From Oscillatoriales cyanobacterium USR001 (GTDB lineage Bacteria; Cyanobacteriota; Cyanobacteriia; Cyanobacteriales; Microcoleaceae): a stretch of 64,000 bases of DNA. The notes under the pieces are model-generated. The model ran no database searches, was not told the DNA's origin, and saw nothing but the letters and a program-made list of their open reading frames with translations. The position numbers and the translations under genes are program-made. The stretch is taken from positions 55,386 through 119,385 of the forward strand of contig MBRE01000060.1 in NCBI GenBank assembly GCA_001698425.1, read 5' to 3'. Each line of letters begins with the position of its first letter. The stretch's first letter is position 1. Shown one piece after another: positions 53,222-61,482 of this stretch.

Positions 53222-53608
53222 TTAAGCAGTAGGATTATCCCCCCGATCGCGCTGATTTATCAGAATATCAAGCATCCGTCTCGTCTCAATTCTCAAACCC
53301 ACAATTTCTTCTTGTTGGCGATCCATCCTTTGAAATAATTGCTGTCTTTCTTCCCTTGCCTCTGCTGCCACATTTGCTAACGCTTGAATAACCCTAGCAT
53401 TACTCTCTATCAAGCGATTGTTATTCTCAGTGGCGATCGCGATACTATCTACCCGCTTGGTCAAACTTTCTAACGAGTTAGCTATATTATCTACCCGATT
53501 AGTCAAACTTTCTAACGAGTTAGCTATATTATCTACCCGATTAGTCAAACCTTCTACTGAGTTAGCTAATCGGTCTAGCCTATCATCATCCCAGCGCTCT
53601 GTATTCAT
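53222..53608 (-). CDS. Coiled-coil protein with 14-residue repeats
   Basis: A 128-residue paralogue of the protein at 52756. The middle has three copies of a 14-residue unit (LTNRVDNIANSLES), encoded by 42-bp tandem repeats at 53451-53576, so each unit is two heptads. The N-terminal ERWDDDRLDRLA and the C-terminal 60 residues match the shorter copy. The flanking DNA, including an upstream ATTAATAGCTCTTAAAAATT, is also shared, showing a recent segmental duplication. Confidence 0.65.
   Translation of the reverse strand: MNTERWDDDRLDRLANSVEGLTNRVDNIANSLESLTNRVDNIANSLESLTKRVDSIAIATENNNRLIESNARVIQALANVAAEAREERQQLFQRMDRQQEEIVGLRIETRRMLDILINQRDRGDNPTA
53451..53576. repeat. 42-bp tandem repeats in coiled-coil gene
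   Basis: Three units starting at 53451, 53493 and 53535 encode 14-residue (two-heptad) blocks. Unit number could vary between strains without changing frame. Confidence 0.85.
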
Positions 53609-53882
53609 AGATTTTTTTCGTGATTAATAGCTCTTAAAAATTATTAAAGTTACCTGTTTAAGTATACCCGAAAATCTGAAATTTTGCAAAACGCGATCGC
53701 ATACTGTAGACAGGCTCTAATATCCTCTACTTGCAAATCGGGATAGTAGTCTCGGATAATTAAGGAAAAGTTACACTTATAGTTTACAATTCAGGTGGTG
53801 GTATTTTTACCCGGAATCCAAGACAGACAGGTGTTTGCATACCTTTGTTTTTTGCCAATATCAAATTAAGAGAAGTTCAATT

Positions 53883-56798
53883 ATGCTGCATCAATCTTCC
53901 ACCCTGCTTATTGCTTTATTGCTGTTTCCGTTACCTGCGATCGCTCAAATTGTTCCCGATAATAGCTTAGGTGCTGAAAGTTCCCGCATAGTTCCCGATA
54001 CGATCGACAATTTACCATCGGATAAAATAGAAGGCGGAGCCAATCGCGGAGTAAGTTTATTTCATAGTTTTCGAGAATTTAATGTAGGTGAAGGACGCGC
54101 CGCATATTTTACCAATCCTACAGGCATTCTGAATATTTTCACCCGCGTTACTGGTGGCAATCCTTCCAATATTTTAGGCGTGTTGGGAGTTCAAGGAAAT
54201 GCTAACTTATTTTTCCTTAATCCCAAAGGGATTGTCTTTGGTCCGAATGCGCGTTTAGATTTACGCGGCTCATTTATTGGTTCAACTGCCAGCGGTATTT
54301 TCTTTGATAATGGCTTTGAATTTAGTGCGGCTAATTCTAATGCAGTGCCATTGTTAGCAATTAATATTCCTGTCGGTTTGAGATTTCGTGAAAATCCTGG
54401 TGCAATTATCAACTCTTCTCAAGCGATCGGTCCCACGCCCACCTTACCGCCACTACCGATAGAAATTCCTGTTTCTAACAAACTTGGTTTAGCAGTAGAT
54501 CCGGGTCAAACTTTAGCATTAATTGGTGGAGACATTCAACTGCCAGGAGGAAATTTAACAGCTTATACCGGACAAATATTACTGGGAAGTGTGAAAAGTC
54601 CCGGTTTAGTTAGTTTCGCACCAACTCCACTAGGGCTGAATTTAAACTATGATAATATTTCTGATTTTGGGAATATTTTAATATCCGATGGAGCAACCAT
54701 TAATACTAGCGGACTAGGTGGTGGCAAAGCAGATATTCGAGGTGGAAATGTCACTATTAATCAGGGAAACATTTATGGAATAACATTAGGAAATATAAAC
54801 GGTGAAGGCATTGATATTACTGCCCAAAAATTGCAGATTGAGGGAGGGAAAATTGCCACCTATACATTAGGAGATGCAGTGGGGGGAAGTGTGAATATTC
54901 GGGCTACTGATTTAGTCGAAATGAGAGGGATTGGTTTTGAGAGCTATCAACAATTTGTTGGTGGGTTTGTGCTCACTCGAACAATCAACCCTTTTGACCC
55001 GCAACTTTTACTGACGACTGGTACTATTGGCAGTGGAGCGTCAGGTTCGATCGCGATCGATACACAAGATTTAGTTTTCAAGAATGGAGTTGCGATCGGG
55101 GCTGCTACTTTTGCTCGTGGAAATGGAGGAAATATCTCCCTACGCGCCAGAGTTTTTGATATGGCTGCTTCAGTAGTCAATAGTGGAACAATTCTGGGAA
55201 GTACAGGTATAGGAGGAAATATTAGCTTTGAAGGAGAACGTTTAATAGTTCGAGATGCCGCTGCGATCGTCAGCGTTACCGGCAGTAATGGATCGTCAGG
55301 AAACATCAATATTAAAGCAGCTGAATCAGTAGAAATCTTGCGTACTCCCGATAGAAATCCTGTCACAACTTTTATTGGCTCAACGGCTACTGGTTTGAAT
55401 GGAAGTGCAGGAGATATTAATATTGATACAAAGCGATTGCTAATCAGTGATGGCGGCGGAATTAGCTCAGGAAGTGGAATAATTCTAGGCAATCAATTGA
55501 TTAATACAACTGGGGGACCTGGAGGTAATTTAACAATTAACGCTACTGAATCGATAGAATTAAAAGGTTTCTCAGGGGTTTTAATAACCGGAAATCGGAT
55601 TGGTAGCTTTCTCAGTGCTGACACTGCATCATCCAGTCGGGGAGGAGATATTCGTATTTCTACACCTCTATTAACTCTGCGAAATGGAGGAATTATTTCT
55701 ACAGCATCTTTCGGTCAAGCAGATGCGGGAAACATCACAATTGATGCAAATCGCGTGGAAATTGGTAGCAAAACTTCCAACGAATTTAATAGTTTAATTC
55801 GGGCTTCTATTGGCTTCGCCAGCGGCGGTGACGTTTCCGCTCCCCTAACCAGTGTGTCCTTAACCAATCCCAATGCTACAGGGAAAGCAGGTTCATTGAA
55901 TTTTAATGTTAATCAATTGCTAATTCGGAATGGTGGAGGTGTGAGCGTTCAGGCTTTAGGAACAGCAAGTGCTGGCAATATTAATCTTGCAACTAACTCA
56001 ATTTCCCTAGATAATCAAGCCATAATCAACGCTACAACTGACGCAGGAGGCGGAGGAAATATTAATATCGATGCGAAATATATACGATTGCGGCATAATA
56101 GTAGAATTACCAGTGATGCCGGTACTTCTGACGGTGGAAATATCAGAATTAATAGTGATATTTTGGCTACTTTACCCGATGAAAATAACGATATTACCGC
56201 TAATGCTCGTACCGCCAGAGGCGGACAAGTTACGGTGAATGTCCCCAATATTTTTGGTTTTACAGCCGTGACACGCGATCGAGCCAGAAGTATTTTAGGA
56301 CTAACTGATACTGAATTTGCAGCCTTACAAGTAAATCCAACTTCTTTAGTTTCTACTAGCGATATCGCGGCGATTTCGCAACAGGCTGGCCCGGATTTAC
56401 AAGGGGTAGTAACTTTTAGCGCTACAGGGGTAAATCCCGCGCAAGGATTGTTACCATTATCGCAAAATGTGGTAGATCCTACAACATTAATTGTGGCTAA
56501 TCCTTGTATAGAAAAGCAAGAAAACGAGTTTACTATTACTGGTAAAGGAGGTGTACCATCTAGTCCTAATGATTTCCTGAATAGCAATTCTACCCAGTTT
56601 AATTGGGTTGAACCAGTTACAGGTGAAAGTCAGAATGTAGAAGGGAAAAAATCAGCAATAGAAATGCAGTCAAAGCCAGTGATTCCGGCGCAAGGTTGGG
56701 TAATAGATGCTGAAGGAAAAGTAACTTTAGTGAGTTATAATTCTGGTGATATTTCTGCTCGCAGTCCAAGAAATACTGGTGTTTGCGTACCCCAATAG
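53883..56798 (+). CDS. Two-partner-secretion exoprotein (filamentous hemagglutinin N-terminal domain)
   Basis: A 971-residue exported protein. ATG 53883 gives a signal peptide (SSTLLIALLLFPLPAIAQ). The TPS domain follows, with GAESSRIV, GGANRGVSLFHSFREFNV and NANLFFLNPKGIVFG. The remainder is a long beta-helix of strands such as GGNVTINQGNI and SGNINIKAAESVEI. The C-terminus (from about 850) contains NPCIEKQENEFTITGKGG, common in cyanobacterial members. A TpsB/CdiB-type partner would export it; none is next to it. Likely surface adhesion. Confidence 0.88.
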   Translation: MLHQSSTLLIALLLFPLPAIAQIVPDNSLGAESSRIVPDTIDNLPSDKIEGGANRGVSLFHSFREFNVGEGRAAYFTNPTGILNIFTRVTGGNPSNILGVLGVQGNANLFFLNPKGIVFGPNARLDLRGSFIGSTASGIFFDNGFEFSAANSNAVPLLAINIPVGLRFRENPGAIINSSQAIGPTPTLPPLPIEIPVSNKLGLAVDPGQTLALIGGDIQLPGGNLTAYTGQILLGSVKSPGLVSFAPTPLGLNLNYDNISDFGNILISDGATINTSGLGGGKADIRGGNVTINQGNIYGITLGNINGEGIDITAQKLQIEGGKIATYTLGDAVGGSVNIRATDLVEMRGIGFESYQQFVGGFVLTRTINPFDPQLLLTTGTIGSGASGSIAIDTQDLVFKNGVAIGAATFARGNGGNISLRARVFDMAASVVNSGTILGSTGIGGNISFEGERLIVRDAAAIVSVTGSNGSSGNINIKAAESVEILRTPDRNPVTTFIGSTATGLNGSAGDINIDTKRLLISDGGGISSGSGIILGNQLINTTGGPGGNLTINATESIELKGFSGVLITGNRIGSFLSADTASSSRGGDIRISTPLLTLRNGGIISTASFGQADAGNITIDANRVEIGSKTSNEFNSLIRASIGFASGGDVSAPLTSVSLTNPNATGKAGSLNFNVNQLLIRNGGGVSVQALGTASAGNINLATNSISLDNQAIINATTDAGGGGNINIDAKYIRLRHNSRITSDAGTSDGGNIRINSDILATLPDENNDITANARTARGGQVTVNVPNIFGFTAVTRDRARSILGLTDTEFAALQVNPTSLVSTSDIAAISQQAGPDLQGVVTFSATGVNPAQGLLPLSQNVVDPTTLIVANPCIEKQENEFTITGKGGVPSSPNDFLNSNSTQFNWVEPVTGESQNVEGKKSAIEMQSKPVIPAQGWVIDAEGKVTLVSYNSGDISARSPRNTGVCVPQ

Positions 56799-56822
56799 AT
56801 AATCTTGGCGATCGCAATTTAC

Positions 56823-56920
56823 AGGACTTACGCACGGGGTCAAAAACCCGGTTTCTACGTCAATATTTCTCGAAAAAAGCGATGATTTTGGTCAGAAACC
56901 GGGTTTTTTGCGTAAGTCCT
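56823..56920. mobile_element. MITE-like element with AGGACTTACGCA inverted ends
   Basis: The ends AGGACTTACGCA and TGCGTAAGTCCT are perfect inverted repeats 98 bp apart. Inside, AAAACCCGGTTTCT and AGAAACCGGGTTTT form a second inverted pair. It is non-coding and resembles cyanobacterial IS630-related MITEs. Confidence 0.75.
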
Positions 56921-57153
56921 ATTTAAAAAGAATCGGAATTGAATAAGCGGGGCGGGTTATTTAATATTTTGGCGAATAGCAGGGATTTGGGTGAACCCGC
57001 CCCTACCAAAACTGTTGCAAAATCTTGGAGAATTGGTATTAACCAAATTTAACTATTTGTTAACTGATTCTTGAACCATTGTTAACTTATCTTTGAACGA
57101 TTTGCTCTAGTGTGTTGTCAGAAGAACTCTAAGAATATAAAATTTGACGGATT
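56921..57153. other. Intergenic region upstream of the ABC transporter operon
   Basis: It holds a GGGCGGGTT/AACCCGCCCC hairpin (about 56950-57004), related to those upstream of cas4. An AT-rich stretch with repeated TTGTTAACT motifs (57057-57085) may be a regulatory region for the transporter. No gene is seen. Confidence 0.4.
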
Positions 57154-58275
57154 ATGACTAATAAAAATAGATGGCTTCAATTGAGAAATCAAGCATTCCT
57201 TTCCTGCATTTTAACTTTTGTAGTTGCCGCTTGTGTTACTCAGAAACCACCAGAAGGGTCAAAACCAAGTGAAACAGGAGCAACAACTTCCCCTGCTGCT
57301 ACTACTGCTGCTGGTGCATCGGATACGATCGTAGTTTATACAGCCTTAGAAGACGATCAACTTGCCAAATATTTACCATTATTTGAGAAAGCGCACCCCG
57401 AAATTAAAGTTAATAAAGTGCGAGATTCTACTGGTGTTGTTACAGCCAAACTGTTAGCAGAAAAAGATAATCCCCAAGCCGATGTAGTTTGGGGACTAGC
57501 CGCTTCAAGCTTGCTAGTTGCCGATCAAAAAGGAATGTTAGAACCCTATTCTCCCAAAGGTTTAGAAAATGTAAATCCTAAATTCAAGGATCAAAAAAAT
57601 CCTCCGAATTGGGTAGGCATAGATGTCTGGATGTCAGCATTTTGCGTCAATACAACTGAGATGAAAAAGAAAGATTTACCAATTCCTCAATCTTGGTCTG
57701 ACTTGACAAAACCAGAATACAAAGGATTGATCGTCATGTCAAATCCAGCATCTTCTGGGACAGGCTTTTTATCAGTTTCTGCAATATTACAAGAAAATGG
57801 AGAAAAAGAAGGCTGGGAATATTTAGATAAACTGGATCAAAACATTGCTCAGTATGTGCATTCTGGTTCTAAACCTTGCAAAATTGCTGGTACTGGTGAG
57901 TATCCAATTGGTATTTCCTTTGATTATCGAGCAGTGAAACAAAAAAATGCTGGAGAACCCATAGAAGCGGTTTTTCCAAAGGAAGGATCGGGATGGGATA
58001 TTGAAGCTAATGCACTGGTGAAGAAAGCCACGATTAAACCGGCAGCTAAAGTCTTTTTAGACTGGGCAATTTCACCAGAAATTTCTAAGTTGTATGCTGA
58101 AAGTTTTCCAGTTACCGCTGTAAAAACTGATGTGGCAATTCCTAAAGGTTATCCAGAAGATCCTTTGAAACAACTGAGTGCTAAAAATGATTTTAATTGG
58201 GCTGCTAAAAATCGCGAAGCTATTTTAGCAGAATGGACAAAGCGTTACGATTCTAAGTCAGAACCCAAGAAATAA
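57154..58275 (+). CDS. ABC transporter substrate-binding lipoprotein (2-aminoethylphosphonate type)
   Basis: A 373-residue periplasmic binding lipoprotein (lipobox VVAAC near residue 27, then a Ser/Thr/Ala-rich linker). The mature part opens [18 protein letters not shown] and contains [27 protein letters not shown] and [10 protein letters not shown]. These match the family annotated as 2-aminoethylphosphonate-binding protein (PhnS2 type). Its fold is also that of ferric-iron FutA-like proteins, so iron cannot be fully excluded. The ATPase and permease genes follow on the same strand. Confidence 0.8.
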   Translation: MTNKNRWLQLRNQAFLSCILTFVVAACVTQKPPEGSKPSETGATTSPAATTAAGASDTIVVYTALEDDQLAKYLPLFEKAHPEIKVNKVRDSTGVVTAKLLAEKDNPQADVVWGLAASSLLVADQKGMLEPYSPKGLENVNPKFKDQKNPPNWVGIDVWMSAFCVNTTEMKKKDLPIPQSWSDLTKPEYKGLIVMSNPASSGTGFLSVSAILQENGEKEGWEYLDKLDQNIAQYVHSGSKPCKIAGTGEYPIGISFDYRAVKQKNAGEPIEAVFPKEGSGWDIEANALVKKATIKPAAKVFLDWAISPEISKLYAESFPVTAVKTDVAIPKGYPEDPLKQLSAKNDFNWAAKNREAILAEWTKRYDSKSEPKK

Positions 58276-58282
58276 TTAGCTG

Positions 58283-58325
58283 GTTTGTAGTAAGCGCCAA
58301 GCGCGCTAAAGCGCTTACTACAAAC
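58283..58325. repeat. GTAGTAAGCGC palindrome between transporter genes
   Basis: GTTTGTAGTAAGCGC pairs with GCGCTTACTACAAAC. It separates the binding-protein gene from the ATPase gene and could lower downstream expression relative to the binding protein. Tandem CTAGCCCCTA units follow to about 58412. Confidence 0.8.
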
Positions 58326-58418
58326 CAAATTTTCATTCCTTAGAGGGGCTAGGACATATTTTCAAACAATAGATTTTTAGCCCCTATGTTTACTAATTTT
58401 CCCTAGCCCCTTTTTCCT

Positions 58419-59630
58419 ATGACAATACCATCAGATGATATCGCAGTTCAAAAGGATAAAAGTTCTCAATCGTTAACACCATCGTCTTTTGAAGAAAAAT
58501 CAAGGATAAAATCATCAATTCCTTTATCTTCCGGCGATCGCGGTGAGCCTTATCTTCAAGTTGATAACGTTCACAAAAATTTCGGTCAATTTGTCGCTTT
58601 AAAAGACATTTATCTCGATGTTTATCCGGGAGAATTTGTCTGTTTACTTGGTCCTAGCGGCTGCGGCAAAACTACCTTACTCCGAATTATTGCCGGCTTA
58701 GAGCAACAAACTAGCGGCCGTGTAATTCAAGCAGGAAAAGATGTTTCTCGCCTCCCTCCCGCCCAGCGCGATTTTGGCATTGTCTTTCAATCTTACGCCC
58801 TATTTCCTAATCTAACCGCTGCCCAAAATATTGCATTCGGGCTACAAAATGCTAAACTTCCCAAACAAGAGATAAATACCAGAGTTGAGGAATTACTAAA
58901 AACCGTTGGATTGGAAGGATTTGGAGTTAAATATCCCTCCCAAATGTCTGGGGGTCAACAACAGCGAATTGCCCTAGCTAGAGCCTTAGCTTTATCACCT
59001 GGACTTTTGCTTTTAGATGAACCATTATCCGCTTTAGATGCCAAAATTAGAGTTAAATTGCGAACCGAAATTACCCAACTTCAAAAACAATTAGGCGTGA
59101 CTGCCATTATGGTAACTCACGATCAAGCAGAAGCCTTAGCAATGGCCGATCGAATTGTGGTAATGGATAAAGGTTATATCGCTCAAATTGGCACGCCGCG
59201 AGTAGTTTATCAACGCCCAAATACTCCCTTTGTTGCTGACTTTATTGGAGTGATGAATTTCCTTTCTGGAGTTGCAGTAACGGCTGAAGAAGTGCGATGT
59301 GGCAATCTTTTATTGAAAACTCCACCAGAAGATATTACTCCCAATAGTCCGGTAAAAGTGGCAATTCGTCCCGAAGATATTCAAGTTTTACAGACATCTA
59401 GTGACAGCACAAATTTACCAAATGTGTTGAATGCTGAAATCGAAGGTATTGAATTTCTCGGCTCAATTTACCAACTGATATTGCGTCCAGAAGGAGATGG
59501 AAAAGATGGAAAAGAACAGTTAACCTGTGAAGTTTCACTTCAAGTTGCTCGCGATCTTGATTTCGCTCTCAATAGTTCCTTACGCATTCAATTACCACCA
59601 GAATTAATTAGGGTTTTTCCTGCTAAATAA
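58419..59630 (+). CDS. ABC transporter ATPase (2-aminoethylphosphonate/iron type)
   Basis: A 403-residue ABC ATPase. Walker A is GPSGCGKTTLLR (near residue 84), the signature is MSGGQQQRIALARAL, Walker B is LLLLDEPLSALD, and the switch His is in VTHDQAEA. The C-terminal ~120 residues form a TOBE/MOP-like regulatory domain (VKVAIRPEDIQVL). An N-terminal extension of about 40 residues (Ser-rich) precedes the core. It pairs with the permease 2 bases downstream. Confidence 0.9.
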   Translation: MTIPSDDIAVQKDKSSQSLTPSSFEEKSRIKSSIPLSSGDRGEPYLQVDNVHKNFGQFVALKDIYLDVYPGEFVCLLGPSGCGKTTLLRIIAGLEQQTSGRVIQAGKDVSRLPPAQRDFGIVFQSYALFPNLTAAQNIAFGLQNAKLPKQEINTRVEELLKTVGLEGFGVKYPSQMSGGQQQRIALARALALSPGLLLLDEPLSALDAKIRVKLRTEITQLQKQLGVTAIMVTHDQAEALAMADRIVVMDKGYIAQIGTPRVVYQRPNTPFVADFIGVMNFLSGVAVTAEEVRCGNLLLKTPPEDITPNSPVKVAIRPEDIQVLQTSSDSTNLPNVLNAEIEGIEFLGSIYQLILRPEGDGKDGKEQLTCEVSLQVARDLDFALNSSLRIQLPPELIRVFPAK

Positions 59631-59632
59631 CC

Positions 59633-61408
59633 ATGACTTCATCAATATCTAAATTACCGCTTTTTCAAAAGCTATTTCCTAAGAAAGTCAGTCACATTAC
59701 CACTCGCGAAGATTGGATTATGGTATCCCTTCTAGTTTTAGGAACATTGTTTCTGCTAGTGGGAGTGGTTTTTCCTTTGTATTCGATGATAGTTCGTAGT
59801 TGGCAAGATACCGATGGTAATTGGATAGGATTCGCGAATTATGTAAAGTATGTGAGCACTCCGGCGCTGGTGACATCGTTAACTAATACTTTTTCGATGG
59901 CAACTATTACCGCAGTAATTTCTGTGGTATTGGGTTTTATTTATGCCTATGCCTTAACTCGAACCGCAATGCCAGGAAAGTTTATTTTTCGGATTTTAGG
60001 TATTCTGCCTTTGTACATTCCACCATTGGCAAATGCCATTGGATTAGTGTATTTATTTGGAAATAATGGGTTAGTAACTAAGGGATTATTTGGTATTTTT
60101 CCTGGTTGGAATATTGAGGTTTATGGGTTTAATGGTATTGTTTTAGGAGAGTTTCTTTACTGTTTTCCTCAAGCGGTGGTGCTTTTAACTACGGCTTTGA
60201 GTTTAACAGATGCACGGCTTTATGAGGCGGCTGAAGCTCTTAGGACTCATCCCATCCGCACTTTTTTTACTGTTACTATTCCTAGTGTCAAATTTGGTTT
60301 AATGAGTGCTATTTTTGTTTGCTTTACGTTAGCATTTACAGATTTTGGCGTACCCAAAGTGCTAGGTGGTAGTTTTAATGTTTTGGCGATTGAAATTTAT
60401 AAACAAGTTATCGGTCAACAAAACTTTTCAATGGGGGCAACTATCAGTGTTTTTCTTTTAGTTCCTACTATTTTTGCCTTTGTGATAGATCGCATTGTGC
60501 AGCGACGACAAAGCGCTCTTGTTAGTGCCAAATCTGTACCGCTTCAACCCAAATCTAATCCCAAATTAGATTGGTTGATGTTTATAATTTGCTCTTTAAT
60601 TGCTGGATTTGCGGCGATCGTATTTTTAACAATTATCTTCGCTTCGTTTGTCAAAGTTTGGCCCTATGACTTTAGTTTGACTCTGAGAAATTATGATTTT
60701 AATGCTGTTGGTGGAGGCGGGTATGCTGCATACTGGAATAGCATACAAATGTCGTTTTATACAGCAATTTTTGGCACGATCGCAGTCTTTATTGGTGCTT
60801 ACTTAGTGGAAAAGGGAAAAGGTTGGCAATGGTTACGCACTGTTAACTATTTTCTATCTACAGTTCCTTTAGCATTGCCCGGTTTAGTGTTAGGTTTAGC
60901 ATACATATTCTTTTTCAATAAACAGTTATGGCCGATTCCTGGGACAAACTTTGCTTTGATTAATCCATTTAATTCGATTTACGGGACGATGGCAATTCTG
61001 GTACTATGTAATATCATTCACTTTTACACTGTTTGTTTCTTAACTGCAACTACGGCACTGAAACAAATCGATCCAGAATTTGAGTCAGTTTCTGCTTCAA
61101 TGAAGGTTCCTTTTTACAAAACTTTCTGGCGCGTGACTGTACCCCTGTCATTACCTGCTATTTTGGATATCGGCATCTACTTTTTTATTAATGCAATGGT
61201 GACAATTTCTGCTATCATTTTCATTTATCCAGCGGCGATTCCGTTAGCGGCTGTTGCTATTGTGAATATGGATGATGCTGGAGATATTGCCCCTGCTGCT
61301 GCTATGTCTACTTTAATTGTTTGTACTAGCATTGGTGTCCGACTGATTTATTCATTTCTTACTAAAGGATTGCATCGGCGCAGTCAGGCTTGGTTAAAGC
61401 GATGTTAG
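59633..61408 (+). CDS. ABC transporter permease, fused double-domain type
   Basis: A 591-residue permease with two binding-protein-dependent transport domains in tandem, each with an EAA-like loop (EAAEALRTHPIRTFFTVTIP and SVSASMKVPFYKTFWRVTVP). About twelve membrane spans are visible. This FbpB/PhnU2-type fusion removes the need for a second permease. It begins 2 bases after the ATPase gene, so translation is coupled. With the binding protein it makes a complete importer. Confidence 0.9.
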   Translation: MTSSISKLPLFQKLFPKKVSHITTREDWIMVSLLVLGTLFLLVGVVFPLYSMIVRSWQDTDGNWIGFANYVKYVSTPALVTSLTNTFSMATITAVISVVLGFIYAYALTRTAMPGKFIFRILGILPLYIPPLANAIGLVYLFGNNGLVTKGLFGIFPGWNIEVYGFNGIVLGEFLYCFPQAVVLLTTALSLTDARLYEAAEALRTHPIRTFFTVTIPSVKFGLMSAIFVCFTLAFTDFGVPKVLGGSFNVLAIEIYKQVIGQQNFSMGATISVFLLVPTIFAFVIDRIVQRRQSALVSAKSVPLQPKSNPKLDWLMFIICSLIAGFAAIVFLTIIFASFVKVWPYDFSLTLRNYDFNAVGGGGYAAYWNSIQMSFYTAIFGTIAVFIGAYLVEKGKGWQWLRTVNYFLSTVPLALPGLVLGLAYIFFFNKQLWPIPGTNFALINPFNSIYGTMAILVLCNIIHFYTVCFLTATTALKQIDPEFESVSASMKVPFYKTFWRVTVPLSLPAILDIGIYFFINAMVTISAIIFIYPAAIPLAAVAIVNMDDAGDIAPAAAMSTLIVCTSIGVRLIYSFLTKGLHRRSQAWLKRC

Positions 61409-61482
61409 GATAGGTTGATTGGTGATAATTGTGATAGAATTAGTAAATAATAATTCTATCGGTCAATCTCCCCCTACCCGAA

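Noticed and set aside
57154..61408. Calling the ABC operon an iron (Fut) transporter
   Set aside because: The binding protein motifs ([22 protein letters not shown]) fit the aminoethylphosphonate type better; iron is kept only as an alternative.
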